A DNA stretch of 64,000 nt, from positions 124,001 through 188,000 of the forward strand of contig NZ_JBHTCG010000002.1 of the NCBI RefSeq assembly GCF_042665155.1, given 5' to 3'. Below are positions 32,098-38,983 of the stretch, one piece after another (position 1 is the first letter of the stretch; every line of letters starts with the position of its first letter). The notes beneath the pieces were generated by a model that was not told the DNA's origin, searched no databases, and saw nothing but the letters and a program-made list of their open reading frames with translations. Both the position numbers and the translations under genes were made by a program. Source of the stretch: Sphaerisporangium rhizosphaerae. GTDB lineage: Bacteria; Actinomycetota; Actinomycetes; Streptosporangiales; Streptosporangiaceae.

Positions 32098-32661
32098 ATG
32101 GGAGAACGGTGGATGCCCGATGCGCGCCGCACCGCGGTCGCCGACGCGGTGGGAAGGCTCCTGATGCGCGGCCACGGCACGTTCCCCGGCATGCGGGAGA
32201 TCGCCGCCGAGGCGGGGGTGACGACCGGGACCCTGCAACACCACTTCAGCACCAAGGAGGAGATGCTCCTCTTCGCGCTGGAACACCACTGCCGGCGCTG
32301 CGCCGACCGGCTCCGGGCCCAGTCAGGAGAAGGCACACGATCCCCGCGTCGGGTGCTGTCCGCGATCGTCACGGCGTTGCTTCCACTCGATGAGGAGCGC
32401 GCCGCCGAGACGAGCGTGGCCAAGGCGTTCGTGTCGCACGCCACGACCCACCCGGGCTTCGCCGAGCACTACCGCGCGCAGCGGGAGATCCTGCTCGATC
32501 TGCTCAGGGAACAGTTCGAGCGCGCGCACGTCCCGCGTCCCGCGGTCGCCGCCACGATCCTGTCGCAGGCGATCGAGGGGATGCGTACGGACTGCCTGCT
32601 CCTCGGCCCGGACGCCGTCCAGATCGACGCCGTCATCGACCAGCTCCTTCCGCGCGCGTGA
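32098..32661 (+). CDS. TetR-family regulator
   Basis: The protein has 187 residues. The HTH is MREIAAEAGVTTGTLQHHFSTKEEML (about 32-57), and the C-terminal helices form the ligand and dimer domain (TetR_C). Three starts are possible: ATG 32086 lies inside the operator, ATG 32098 has GGAGGT very close, and ATG 32113 has GGGAGA at good spacing. The two later ones are more likely. An SRPBCC-domain gene follows after 50 nt and is probably co-regulated. The effector is unknown, perhaps a hydrophobic compound bound by that protein. Confidence 0.88.
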   Translation: MGERWMPDARRTAVADAVGRLLMRGHGTFPGMREIAAEAGVTTGTLQHHFSTKEEMLLFALEHHCRRCADRLRAQSGEGTRSPRRVLSAIVTALLPLDEERAAETSVAKAFVSHATTHPGFAEHYRAQREILLDLLREQFERAHVPRPAVAATILSQAIEGMRTDCLLLGPDAVQIDAVIDQLLPRA

Positions 32662-32711
32662 CGCCAACGCCACGCCGTCTTCGCACTTACCCTCGTTCAC
32701 CGGGATGCCGC

Positions 32712-33158
32712 ATGAGAAGCGTCGAGTTCAGCACCACGACGATCCTGTCCGCTGCCGTCGAGGAGGTCTTCGAGCACCTGGCCGACCCGGACAACCACGT
32801 CGGCCTGTCCCCGCTGGTCGTCGAGGTCCGCGACATCCGCCGCGGGCCGGACGCGGTGCACTTCACGGCGGTCGAGCGGTTCACCTTGGGGCCGTTGCGT
32901 CACGACAACGTCATCGAGGTCACGCTGCACCTGGGGGAGGGCGCCATAACCGGCGACGTGGTCAGCCCCGGCGGCGTCCGGGTGGCCTACGGCTACCACA
33001 TCGACCCGGTGCCCGGTGGAACCCGGGTGGTCGACCACTACCGGCTGTCGGCGCCCTTCGGACTGCTGCGGTTCGCGACGAGCCAGGCGAAGAAGGTACA
33101 GGTGGCACGCGGCAGGGAACTGGCACGCCGTTTCGCGGCGAAGCGCTCCCAGGCATGA
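32712..33158 (+). CDS. SRPBCC (START/Bet v1-like) ligand-binding protein
   Basis: The protein has 148 residues. The start FSTTTILSAAVEEVFEHLADPDNHVGLSPLV is the classic polyketide-cyclase/START pattern. It is followed by alternating strands and a C-terminal amphipathic helix (AKKVQVARGRELARRFAAK). Such proteins hold a hydrophobic ligand in a helix-grip cavity. ATG 32712 begins at the first strand. It is the second gene of the TetR operon. A 34-bp palindrome lies between its end and the convergent VapC-type gene. Confidence 0.8.
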   Translation: MRSVEFSTTTILSAAVEEVFEHLADPDNHVGLSPLVVEVRDIRRGPDAVHFTAVERFTLGPLRHDNVIEVTLHLGEGAITGDVVSPGGVRVAYGYHIDPVPGGTRVVDHYRLSAPFGLLRFATSQAKKVQVARGRELARRFAAKRSQA

Positions 33159-33193
33159 CAACAGCGTGTGCTCCGCGTGCCGGAAGACGCAAT

Positions 33194-33227
33194 TCTGGTT
33201 CTGCACATCGTGATGTGCAGAACCAGA
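33194..33227. terminator. Long palindrome between convergent genes
   Basis: A 16-bp perfect stem (33194-33209 and 33212-33227) contains CTGGTTCTGCACATC and its complement around a central GT. It lies 36 nt after the SRPBCC stop and 54 nt beyond the VapC-type stop. It is a likely bidirectional terminator. The near-zero loop also fits a protein-binding palindrome. Confidence 0.5.
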
Positions 33228-33281
33228 GCGGAAGCCAGGGACCGGCGCTCGGACTTACACGGAAGGAGACGTGGCATTGAG

Positions 33282-33725
33282 TTAGGAGAGGTCGGGCAAG
33301 AGCCAGGAGATCGGCTTTATTTTGGAGACGCTGACAGACATGCCGACGAGCTTCGTGTCGACCGTCGCGACGTCGGTGATATGAAGGCGCTCGGCCATCG
33401 CGATCACGGCGGCGTCGACGTACCCCATCGGGGCGTTGGCCATCTGCCGCACCAGCTGAGCGACGCGGAGCAGGTCCTCGTGGGTTGTCATGACCACTTT
33501 GAAGGGGCCGGAACCCGAACTCATATGGTCAAGCAGTTGTGCCTCGTAGTCAGCGCCTCGACGGAAGTTGTTACGGACGAACCCGCACGTCTCCACGAGC
33601 ACAGGCTCAGGGACGACGACGGGCCCCGGCCAGCTTGCCAGCAGCCTGCTGCAACGCACATGGTGCACATCACCCGGCGAGTAAGTAGCGATCAAGGGGC
33701 CAGAGTCGATCAGAAGCTCCTTCAC
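33282..33725 (-). CDS. PIN-domain (VapC-type) ribonuclease toxin
   Basis: The protein has 147 residues. The acidic PIN residues are Asp7 (LLIDSGPL), Glu45 (PVLVETCGF), Asp104 (GYVDAAVIAM) and Asp123 (VATVDTKL), the Mg2+ site that cleaves RNA. The GTG start overlaps the antitoxin stop as GTGA, giving tight coupling. The 'LVETCGFVRNNF' segment places it among PIN toxins of actinobacterial chromosomes. A decayed copy of the module lies at 31872-32007. Confidence 0.85.
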   Translation of the reverse strand: MKELLIDSGPLIATYSPGDVHHVRCSRLLASWPGPVVVPEPVLVETCGFVRNNFRRGADYEAQLLDHMSSGSGPFKVVMTTHEDLLRVAQLVRQMANAPMGYVDAAVIAMAERLHITDVATVDTKLVGMSVSVSKIKPISWLLPDLS

Positions 33726-33913
33726 GCACTCCGCCTGATCGTTTCGACGGCCTCGATGATCTCTCTCCCCATCCGTGCCTCGGCCATCACCTCTCGATAG
33801 GTCTTCGAGAAATCGTGCTCTTCAGTGGGGCCGAGCCCGACCCAGGGGAAGCGCTGCCGGATGGCTTCGTAGTCGAGCGGAGCCTCGTCTGCCGCCGCGG
33901 TGCTCTCGTCCAT
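33722..33913 (-). CDS. Antitoxin of the PIN-domain toxin
   Basis: The protein has 63 residues from ATG 33913; an in-frame upstream start at 33934 would add seven. It is acidic at the start (MDESTAAADEAPLDYEAI), then HDFSKTYREVMAEARMGREIIEAVETI, a long helix. No clear DNA-binding fold is visible, but position, size and the 4-nt overlap with the toxin identify it. Its 3' half is the part preserved in the relic at 31872. Confidence 0.75.
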   Translation of the reverse strand: MDESTAAADEAPLDYEAIRQRFPWVGLGPTEEHDFSKTYREVMAEARMGREIIEAVETIRRSA

Positions 33914-34070
33914 GGTTTGAGTGTAGACAAACACGTTCCGACCTTAGATGACTACGGTGCGCCATGTAGGGGTTTCCGTGGCTGGTCTGGAGTGCTCGCT
34001 GATTGGGCGGCCCTCACGCCTTCCTTCAAGACCTCAGGGTGCGATAACCGTAACCGCCGACTTCGGATCG

Positions 34071-34119
34071 GTCCGGTTCCAGGCGTACGGGTCGCCGGGT
34101 GGTGCGCCTGGAACCGGAC
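34071..34119 (-). terminator. Hairpin downstream of the secreted beta-propeller gene
   Basis: GTCCGGTTCCAGGCG (34071-34085) and its exact complement (34105-34119) enclose a 19-nt loop. It lies 18 nt beyond the stop of the minus-strand gene. The stem is strong, but the long loop and lack of a T-run lower certainty. Confidence 0.5.
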
Positions 34120-34136
34120 ACCGGTGGTGCGGGGAG

Positions 34137-35120
34137 TCAGGTGCGGGCGACGGCCACGACGTTGTACGGGGTGGTGGGGGTGGGGGGTGTGGTGAAGCGG
34201 CCGTTGGGGAGGTAGAGGCGGTCGCCGAAGGCGGCGATCGTGGTGGGGATGTCGAAGCGGTCGTCCACCAGCCTGCGCACCACCTTCCCTGAGGTGGCGC
34301 CCCGGTCCAGGAGCAGGGACGTCACGGTGTTCAGGCTGTTCTGCACGACGTGCAGGACGCGGCCGTCCAGCAGCAGGCCGTCGCCGTCGATCAGGGACTC
34401 GCCGCCGAGGTCGATCGTGGTGGCGACGCCCGTCGAGGGGACGACGCGGAACAGCTTGCCGGTGCCCGACTGGACGATGATCAGGCCCGTGCCGTCGGGG
34501 GTGGGGGCGATGCCGTTGACGTTGAAGCCGGCCGTGTAGACGATGTCGCCGGTCAGGGGCACCCGCACCACCTCGGTCGGCAGCGCTCCGCCGCGTCCGA
34601 ACGGCAGTTTGTACAGCACCGGGTTGACCGAGTCGGTGAAGTACGCCGCGTCAGGGGTGAGCACGACGTCGTTCACGAACGAGGCCTCGGTGGCCAGGCG
34701 GTAGCTCGCGAGCACCGCGCCGCTGCGGGTGTCGATCACGCGGGCGTCGCCGCCGGTGCCGCCGGCGACGAACAGCCGGCCGCGCGGGTCGATCTTCAGG
34801 CCGAGCGAGGGGGTGCCCGGGCCGGGGCTGATGACGCGGCCCTGGCCCGTGCGCAGGTCCGCCCGGTAGATCTCACCGGTCGCGCGGGAGCCGAAGTACG
34901 CGACAGGGCCCGGGCCGATGGCGATGCCCTCGGGCGGGAAGCCGTCAGGGAGAGGGAACTCGCTCGGATAGGGCTGGTGAGCCGGCGCGCCCGCGGGGGT
35001 GAAGGTTCCGGAGATGGAGGTCGGGGACGTTCCGGGGCTCGCTCCTGTCTCGGCCGTCGCGGCGGCCGGCGCTCCGACGAGCAGACCCAGGAACCCGGCT
35101 AAGAGAACTGCCACCTTCAT
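34137..35120 (-). CDS. Secreted SMP-30/gluconolactonase-like beta-propeller protein
   Basis: The protein has 327 residues. A signal peptide (1-24, VLLAGFLGLLVGAPAAATA) precedes a six-bladed propeller pattern: PDGFPPEGIAIGPGPVAYFGSRATGEIYRADL, then LGLKIDPRGRLFVAGG, FVNDVVLTPDAAYFTDS and NGIAPTPDGTGLIIVQ. The Glu, Asn and Asp of SMP-30 metal sites have counterparts in these segments (PEG, FVND, DGDG). Lactone hydrolysis or a carbohydrate- or lipid-binding role is possible. ATG 35120 is favoured over 35135 because the signal peptide starts there. Confidence 0.78.
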   Translation of the reverse strand: MKVAVLLAGFLGLLVGAPAAATAETGASPGTSPTSISGTFTPAGAPAHQPYPSEFPLPDGFPPEGIAIGPGPVAYFGSRATGEIYRADLRTGQGRVISPGPGTPSLGLKIDPRGRLFVAGGTGGDARVIDTRSGAVLASYRLATEASFVNDVVLTPDAAYFTDSVNPVLYKLPFGRGGALPTEVVRVPLTGDIVYTAGFNVNGIAPTPDGTGLIIVQSGTGKLFRVVPSTGVATTIDLGGESLIDGDGLLLDGRVLHVVQNSLNTVTSLLLDRGATSGKVVRRLVDDRFDIPTTIAAFGDRLYLPNGRFTTPPTPTTPYNVVAVART

Positions 35121-35318
35121 CAGACAACATCCCATCTGTCGACAGTGCGGCGAGTGTGGTGATCGTATCCGACGCCCTCCCGGCTGATCCGTTCTGCTGT
35201 AGGAGTGAGCGCCTGCGGGTTGCGGACTACTGCGGTGGGGTGAGGGCGATCACCTGCGGAGCCCCCTGGAGATTGGTGACCTTCCGGAATGGGTTGAACG
35301 CGTTACGTGATATCGTTT

Positions 35319-35350
35319 AACCTTTACTTGTGACGGTTAAAGTAAAGGTT
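35319..35350 (+). promoter_or_regulatory. Inverted-repeat operator of the AbrB-VapC module, overlapping the promoter/start
   Basis: AACCTTTAC (35319-35327) and GTAAAGGTT (35342-35350) are exact complements 14 bp apart. TTGAAC (35294-35299) and TTAACC (35317-35322), 17 bp apart, could be -35 and -10. Transcription would then start at or next to GTG 35330, giving a leaderless mRNA with the operator over the start. The operator is well supported, the promoter less so. Confidence 0.5.
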
Positions 35351-35602
35351 ATGGAGCCTAAGAAGGGAGGGCGTGCCCGGCGTGCGGGGCCGGTGCACAT
35401 CTCCAGCAAGAACCAGGTCACCCTTCCGGCGGCCATACTGCGGCGACTCGGGCTCGGGCCGGGCGACCCCATCGACATCACCGAAGAGGGCGGTCACATC
35501 GTCATCCGGCGACATCGCAGCCGCTTCGATGGCGTCATCGGGACGATTCCCGGTCTCACCGAGGCCGTGGACGTCGAGGCCAGTCGCGAGAGCTGGACCT
35601 GA
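35330..35602 (+). CDS. vapB: AbrB/SpoVT-type antitoxin
   Basis: The protein has 90 residues. The swapped-hairpin AbrB segment VHISSKNQVTLPAAILRRLGLGPGDPIDI (about 22-50) is textbook for this DNA-binding antitoxin fold. The C-terminal tail (IPGLTEAVDVEASRESW) would bind the toxin. The start is GTG 35330 (possibly leaderless) or ATG 35351; neither has a good ribosome site. The PIN toxin gene begins 3 nt after its stop. The inverted repeat over the start suggests autorepression. Confidence 0.82.
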   Translation: MTVKVKVMEPKKGGRARRAGPVHISSKNQVTLPAAILRRLGLGPGDPIDITEEGGHIVIRRHRSRFDGVIGTIPGLTEAVDVEASRESWT

Positions 35603-35605
35603 CCC

Positions 35606-36016
35606 GTGCCCCTGGTGATGCTTGACACCAATATCATCTCAGGTCTCCTCGACCCCGACGACGCACTTAACCTCAATGCGCGCGATGCGGTACGCCGTTG
35701 GGAAGACCAGGCGGCTTCTTTCGCCATTTCTGTGGTGACATGGAGCGAATTGCGGGTTGGTGTGATCCGCAAAGGCGCCGCAGCGGAGAAGGCACTGGCG
35801 GCGTTCTGTAGCGCCGTGATCGATCAGGTCATGCCGGTGGACGAGGCGACGGCCGAGAGGGCCGCGGCCATCAGGTCGGCGGATCTCACCATTCGCGTGC
35901 CGGATGCGCTCATCATCGCCGGCGCTCACGAGATCGGCGCCGACGCGTTGCTCACCGCCGATCGCAAGTTCCCGCGCATCGCTCCCGATCTTGTCGAACT
36001 CGTGTGTCCTCCTTGA
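35606..36016 (+). CDS. vapC: VapC-type PIN-domain ribonuclease toxin
   Basis: The protein has 136 residues. Catalytic acids Asp7 (VMLDTNIIS), Glu48 (TWSELRVG), Asp100 (RVPDALIIA) and Asp119 (LLTADRKF) form the complete PIN site. GTG 35606 starts 3 nt after the AbrB-type antitoxin. The sequence shares only fold-level similarity with the PIN protein at 33282, so the two modules are of separate origin. Expected activity is cleavage of tRNA or rRNA when the antitoxin is degraded. Confidence 0.88.
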   Translation: MPLVMLDTNIISGLLDPDDALNLNARDAVRRWEDQAASFAISVVTWSELRVGVIRKGAAAEKALAAFCSAVIDQVMPVDEATAERAAAIRSADLTIRVPDALIIAGAHEIGADALLTADRKFPRIAPDLVELVCPP

Positions 36017-36141
36017 TCCGCTGATCGCTCGGCGGAAGGTGCTCGCATTCGGCCGCGTGCCCCGGAAGAGAGACGGGGATGGGGGTGTTGTGGGGGGTCG
36101 GGCGTCCGGGGAGGTGCCGGGGGCCGCGAAAGGAGAGGTCG

Positions 36142-36495
36142 ATGAGCTACGAGGAGTACCAGCGCGGGTGCCTGTTCTTCGAGGCCAGGGACTATGCCGA
36201 GGCGGCGCGCATCCTGGCGCCGGTGGTGGCCGCCGAGCCGGGCAACCGGGCGGCCGTCGAGCTGCTGGGCAGGGCCTACTTCCACAGCGCCCAGCTCGGC
36301 CGCGCCGAGCAGAGCTTCCGTCGCCTGCTGGAGCTCGACCCGGCCAACGGCTGGGCCCATGAGGTGCTGGCCCGCACCCTGGAGCGCCGCAGCCGCCACG
36401 ACGAGGCCGACCGCTACCGCAAGCTGGCCCGCGCGATGGGCGCGGAGGAGGTCGAGGGCGCCGACGTGTCGGTGTACGCCGCGAACCTCGCCTAG
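36142..36495 (+). CDS. Small tetratricopeptide-repeat protein
   Basis: The protein has 117 residues. About two and a half TPR units are visible: FFEARDYAEAARILAPVVAAEPGN, then LLGRAYFHSAQLGRAEQSFRRLLELDPAN and EVLARTLERRSRHDEADRYRKLA. No signal peptide or membrane helix, so it is a cytoplasmic binding module. AGGAGAGG upstream fixes ATG 36142. The partner is unknown, and the flanking genes (VapC toxin, repeats) give no hint. Confidence 0.82.
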   Translation: MSYEEYQRGCLFFEARDYAEAARILAPVVAAEPGNRAAVELLGRAYFHSAQLGRAEQSFRRLLELDPANGWAHEVLARTLERRSRHDEADRYRKLARAMGAEEVEGADVSVYAANLA

Positions 36496-37006
36496 CGAGT
36501 GCACCCCGGCCCCGAACGAGCACGGGTCCGGCGCCGTAGACGGCGCCGGCCTCGCCGTACCACGACTCGCCGACCCGGCGCCGATCACCTCCAGCAGGTA
36601 GCACGGTGGAGAGCCGCGCCGGGTGAGGCCGGGTGGTCACGGCATCTGGTGCGTTGTGGTTCGTCGGGCCGGGTGCTGTAGGTGTCCGGTACGTGCCGGG
36701 GGGAGGGGCGTGTCCGGTGGTGGTGACCTGGGTGGTCACGGCATCTGGTGCGTTGTGGTTCGTCGGGCCGGGTGCTGTAGGTGTCCGGTACGTGCCGGGG
36801 GGGAGGGGCGTGTCCGGTGAAGGGGCGCAAGCTTTGGCAGGGGGTTGTCACGAATGTGGGGGGTGGTCGGTCTCAGTGGGTGACCGGCCGATGATGCGCC
36901 GACCCGAGCGGGGACTCGACCCGGGCGGAAGGGCGGGAGGCCGTGGTCTGCGGGCCGTACCGCACGCCTAGGCCGTTGGCATCGTCGGGATCTCTGGGGG
37001 GAGTGC
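36496..37006. other. 511-bp intergenic stretch carrying 99-bp direct repeats
   Basis: No gene with a ribosome site or credible protein is visible on either strand. About 190 bp of the stretch is two near-identical repeats (see 36631-36819). The remainder (36820-37006) is G-rich and shows no recognisable remnant of a sensor domain for the truncated kinase that follows. Confidence 0.5.
36631..36819. repeat. Two nearly identical ~89-bp direct repeats, 99-bp step
   Basis: Copies start at 36631 and 36730 with GGGTGGTCACGGCATCTGGT and run to TGTCCGGTG (36719 and 36819). They are identical except for one extra G in a G-run of the second copy. A ~10-bp spacer separates them. They encode no plausible protein. 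The near-perfect identity indicates a recent duplication or conserved function. Confidence 0.9.
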
Positions 37007-37723
37007 ATGATGACCTTGACATGTGTGGATCCGGCCGTCGAGCGGGACCTCGTCCGGCAGCGCCGGTTCGCCGCCGACGCCGCCCATGAGCTCCGCACGC
37101 CCCTCGCCGGGCTGCGGGTCAAGCTCGAGGAGGCCGGGCTTCATCCCGAGCAGACCGACCTGCCCGCGCTCATGGTGGCGGCGCTCGACGATGTCGACCG
37201 GCTCCAGGCGATCGTCCGCGATCTGCTGTTGCTCACGGGGATGACGGCGGAGGCGCCCTCCCCCCATCAGCCCGTCGACCTCGCCGCGGCGGTCCGCGAC
37301 CAGGTCGTCCCGAGGCAGGGCGGTCCGGACGTCCGGCTGCGCACCGTCGCCGCGGTGACCGTGGACGTGGTTCCCGCCCACCTCGGCAGGCTGCTCGCCA
37401 ACCTGCTCGACAACGCGCGCAAGCACGCCCGGCGGTGGATCCAGGTCCAGATCCGCCCGCACGACGCCATCGCCGAGCTCACCGTCACCGACGACGGGCC
37501 GGGCATCCCCGCCCATGAGCGTGAACGGGTGTTCGAGCTCTTCGCCCGCCTCGACGCCGCCCGGTGCCGCGACGCCGGCGGCACCGGTCTCGGCCTGGCC
37601 ATCGCCCGCGACATCGCGAGGGCGCACGAGGGCACCCTGCATGTGGAGGACGGGCCCGGCGGCGGCGCCCGCTTCGTACTCCGGCTCCCGCTGGCCGCCC
37701 GCCCAGCCCTGGGGACCTGCTGA
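37007..37723 (+). CDS. Soluble histidine kinase lacking sensor and membrane domains
   Basis: The protein has 238 residues. HisKA with His27 (FAADAAHELRTPLAG) is directly at the N-terminus. HATPase_c follows with N box NLLDNARKH, G1 TDDGPGIP and G2 GTGLGLAIARDIA. Family members normally carry two TM helices, a sensor and HAMP before the HisKA; none is encoded here, and no remnant is visible upstream. GGGGGGAG before the ATG shows it can be translated. The catalytic motifs are intact, so it may be a constitutive or partner-driven kinase rather than debris. It resembles the full-length kinase at 40259-41611. No response regulator is adjacent. Confidence 0.8.
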   Translation: MMTLTCVDPAVERDLVRQRRFAADAAHELRTPLAGLRVKLEEAGLHPEQTDLPALMVAALDDVDRLQAIVRDLLLLTGMTAEAPSPHQPVDLAAAVRDQVVPRQGGPDVRLRTVAAVTVDVVPAHLGRLLANLLDNARKHARRWIQVQIRPHDAIAELTVTDDGPGIPAHERERVFELFARLDAARCRDAGGTGLGLAIARDIARAHEGTLHVEDGPGGGARFVLRLPLAARPALGTC

Positions 37724-37851
37724 CCTGCCGTGACGGAGATGGCCGCCCGTCCCGTCCGCTCGGCGTCCGGGCTCCGGTGGAGGTGGCGGTGCCGGCCCTT
37801 TATAGGGTGCTTTGTGGAGGGGAGACGGGAAGCGGGGAGGCGAGCACGATC

Positions 37852-38763
37852 ATGCAGTCCGGAGATCCGCGGGCGGCCGGTGAGCTCGACCAGGCCGTTT
37901 CGGTCTTCGCCGGACTGCGTCCCCGGCTGTTCGGCATCGCCTACCGGGTCCTCGGCAGCACCACGGAGGCCGAGGACGTCGTGCAGGAGATCTGGGTGCG
38001 GTGGCAGACCACCGACCGCGACGTCGTCGCCGACCCCGCGGCGTTCCTGGCCACGGCGACCACCCGCCTGGCCATCAACGTCGCCATGTCCGCTCGCAAG
38101 CGGCGCGAGGTCTACGTCGGCCCGTGGCTGCCCGAACCGGTGGACACCGGCTCCGGCCCCGAGACCGGAGCCGAGCAGGGCGCCGAGCTGGAGCTGGCCG
38201 TCCTGTTCCTCCTGGAGCGGCTCTCGCCCACGGAACGGGCGGCGTACGTCCTGCGGGAGTCCTTCGACTACCCCTATGGCGACATCGCGGGCATCCTCGG
38301 GCTCAGCGAGGCGAACACCCGGCAGTTGGTGAGCCGGGCGCGCAAGCACCTCGCCGCCGAGCGCCGCAAGCCGGTCAGCTCGACCGCGCACCGGCGGCTG
38401 CTGAAGGCGTTTCTCGCGGCGGCTCGGAAGGGCGACCTCGCCGCCCTGGAGGAGCTCCTGGCCGCGGACGTCGTCAGCTACTCCGACAGCGGGAAGGCCA
38501 TGCGGAACGTCGCCCGGGTGCCCGTGGCCGGGCGTACGCGGGTCGCGAAGTTCATGGTCGCGTTCGCGCCGAGGTTCTGGCCGGGCACGGAGATCACGTG
38601 GATCGAGGCGAACGGGCGCCCCGCGGTGCTGATCTCGCAGGGCGAGAACGTCACCGCGTTCCTGACCATCAGCGCCTCCTCGGAGGGCATCGACCGGCTC
38701 CTGTGGGTGATGAATCCGGACAAGCTCGCGGTCATCGCGCCGGCGGGAGTGGGGTCGGGCTAG
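37852..38763 (+). CDS. ECF41-type RNA polymerase sigma factor with SnoaL-like C-terminal domain
   Basis: The protein has 303 residues. Sigma region 2 (RLFGIAYRVLGSTTEAEDVVQEIWVRW) and region 4 (LSPTERAAYVLRESFDYPYGDIAGILGLSEANTRQLVSRARKHL) are followed by an NTF2/SnoaL-like domain. The linker motif WLPEPV is diagnostic of the SigJ/ECF41 group. The conserved 'DGGGK' motif is seen as the variant SYSDSGKAMRNVARVPV. In ECF41 the C-terminal domain regulates the sigma factor in place of an anti-sigma factor. The usual neighbouring oxidoreductase or decarboxylase target gene is absent. ATG 37852 follows a GGGGAGG site. Confidence 0.9.
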   Translation: MQSGDPRAAGELDQAVSVFAGLRPRLFGIAYRVLGSTTEAEDVVQEIWVRWQTTDRDVVADPAAFLATATTRLAINVAMSARKRREVYVGPWLPEPVDTGSGPETGAEQGAELELAVLFLLERLSPTERAAYVLRESFDYPYGDIAGILGLSEANTRQLVSRARKHLAAERRKPVSSTAHRRLLKAFLAAARKGDLAALEELLAADVVSYSDSGKAMRNVARVPVAGRTRVAKFMVAFAPRFWPGTEITWIEANGRPAVLISQGENVTAFLTISASSEGIDRLLWVMNPDKLAVIAPAGVGSG

Positions 38764-38983
38764 GCGTACCGCGACGGGCCCGGCCATACCGTGCAATACC
38801 GCCTCAGGCGGGCTATTTCGGGGTATTCAGAGTATTCCGGGCAGGAGCGTATCCGCGTCGGCCCCGCTGTGCCGGGCCGTTCGGTGACGTGATTTGGGCG
38901 GGTTGGGGCCTCTACTGGCGAGTATTCAATGCCATTTCCGGTACTCGTGGGTCTGATGGGATCACGTGCACCACAATGGAAAT

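Noticed and set aside
36631..36819. Direct repeats as ends of an insertion sequence
   Set aside because: The copies are direct, only about 10 bp apart, and enclose no transposase; no inverted ends are seen.
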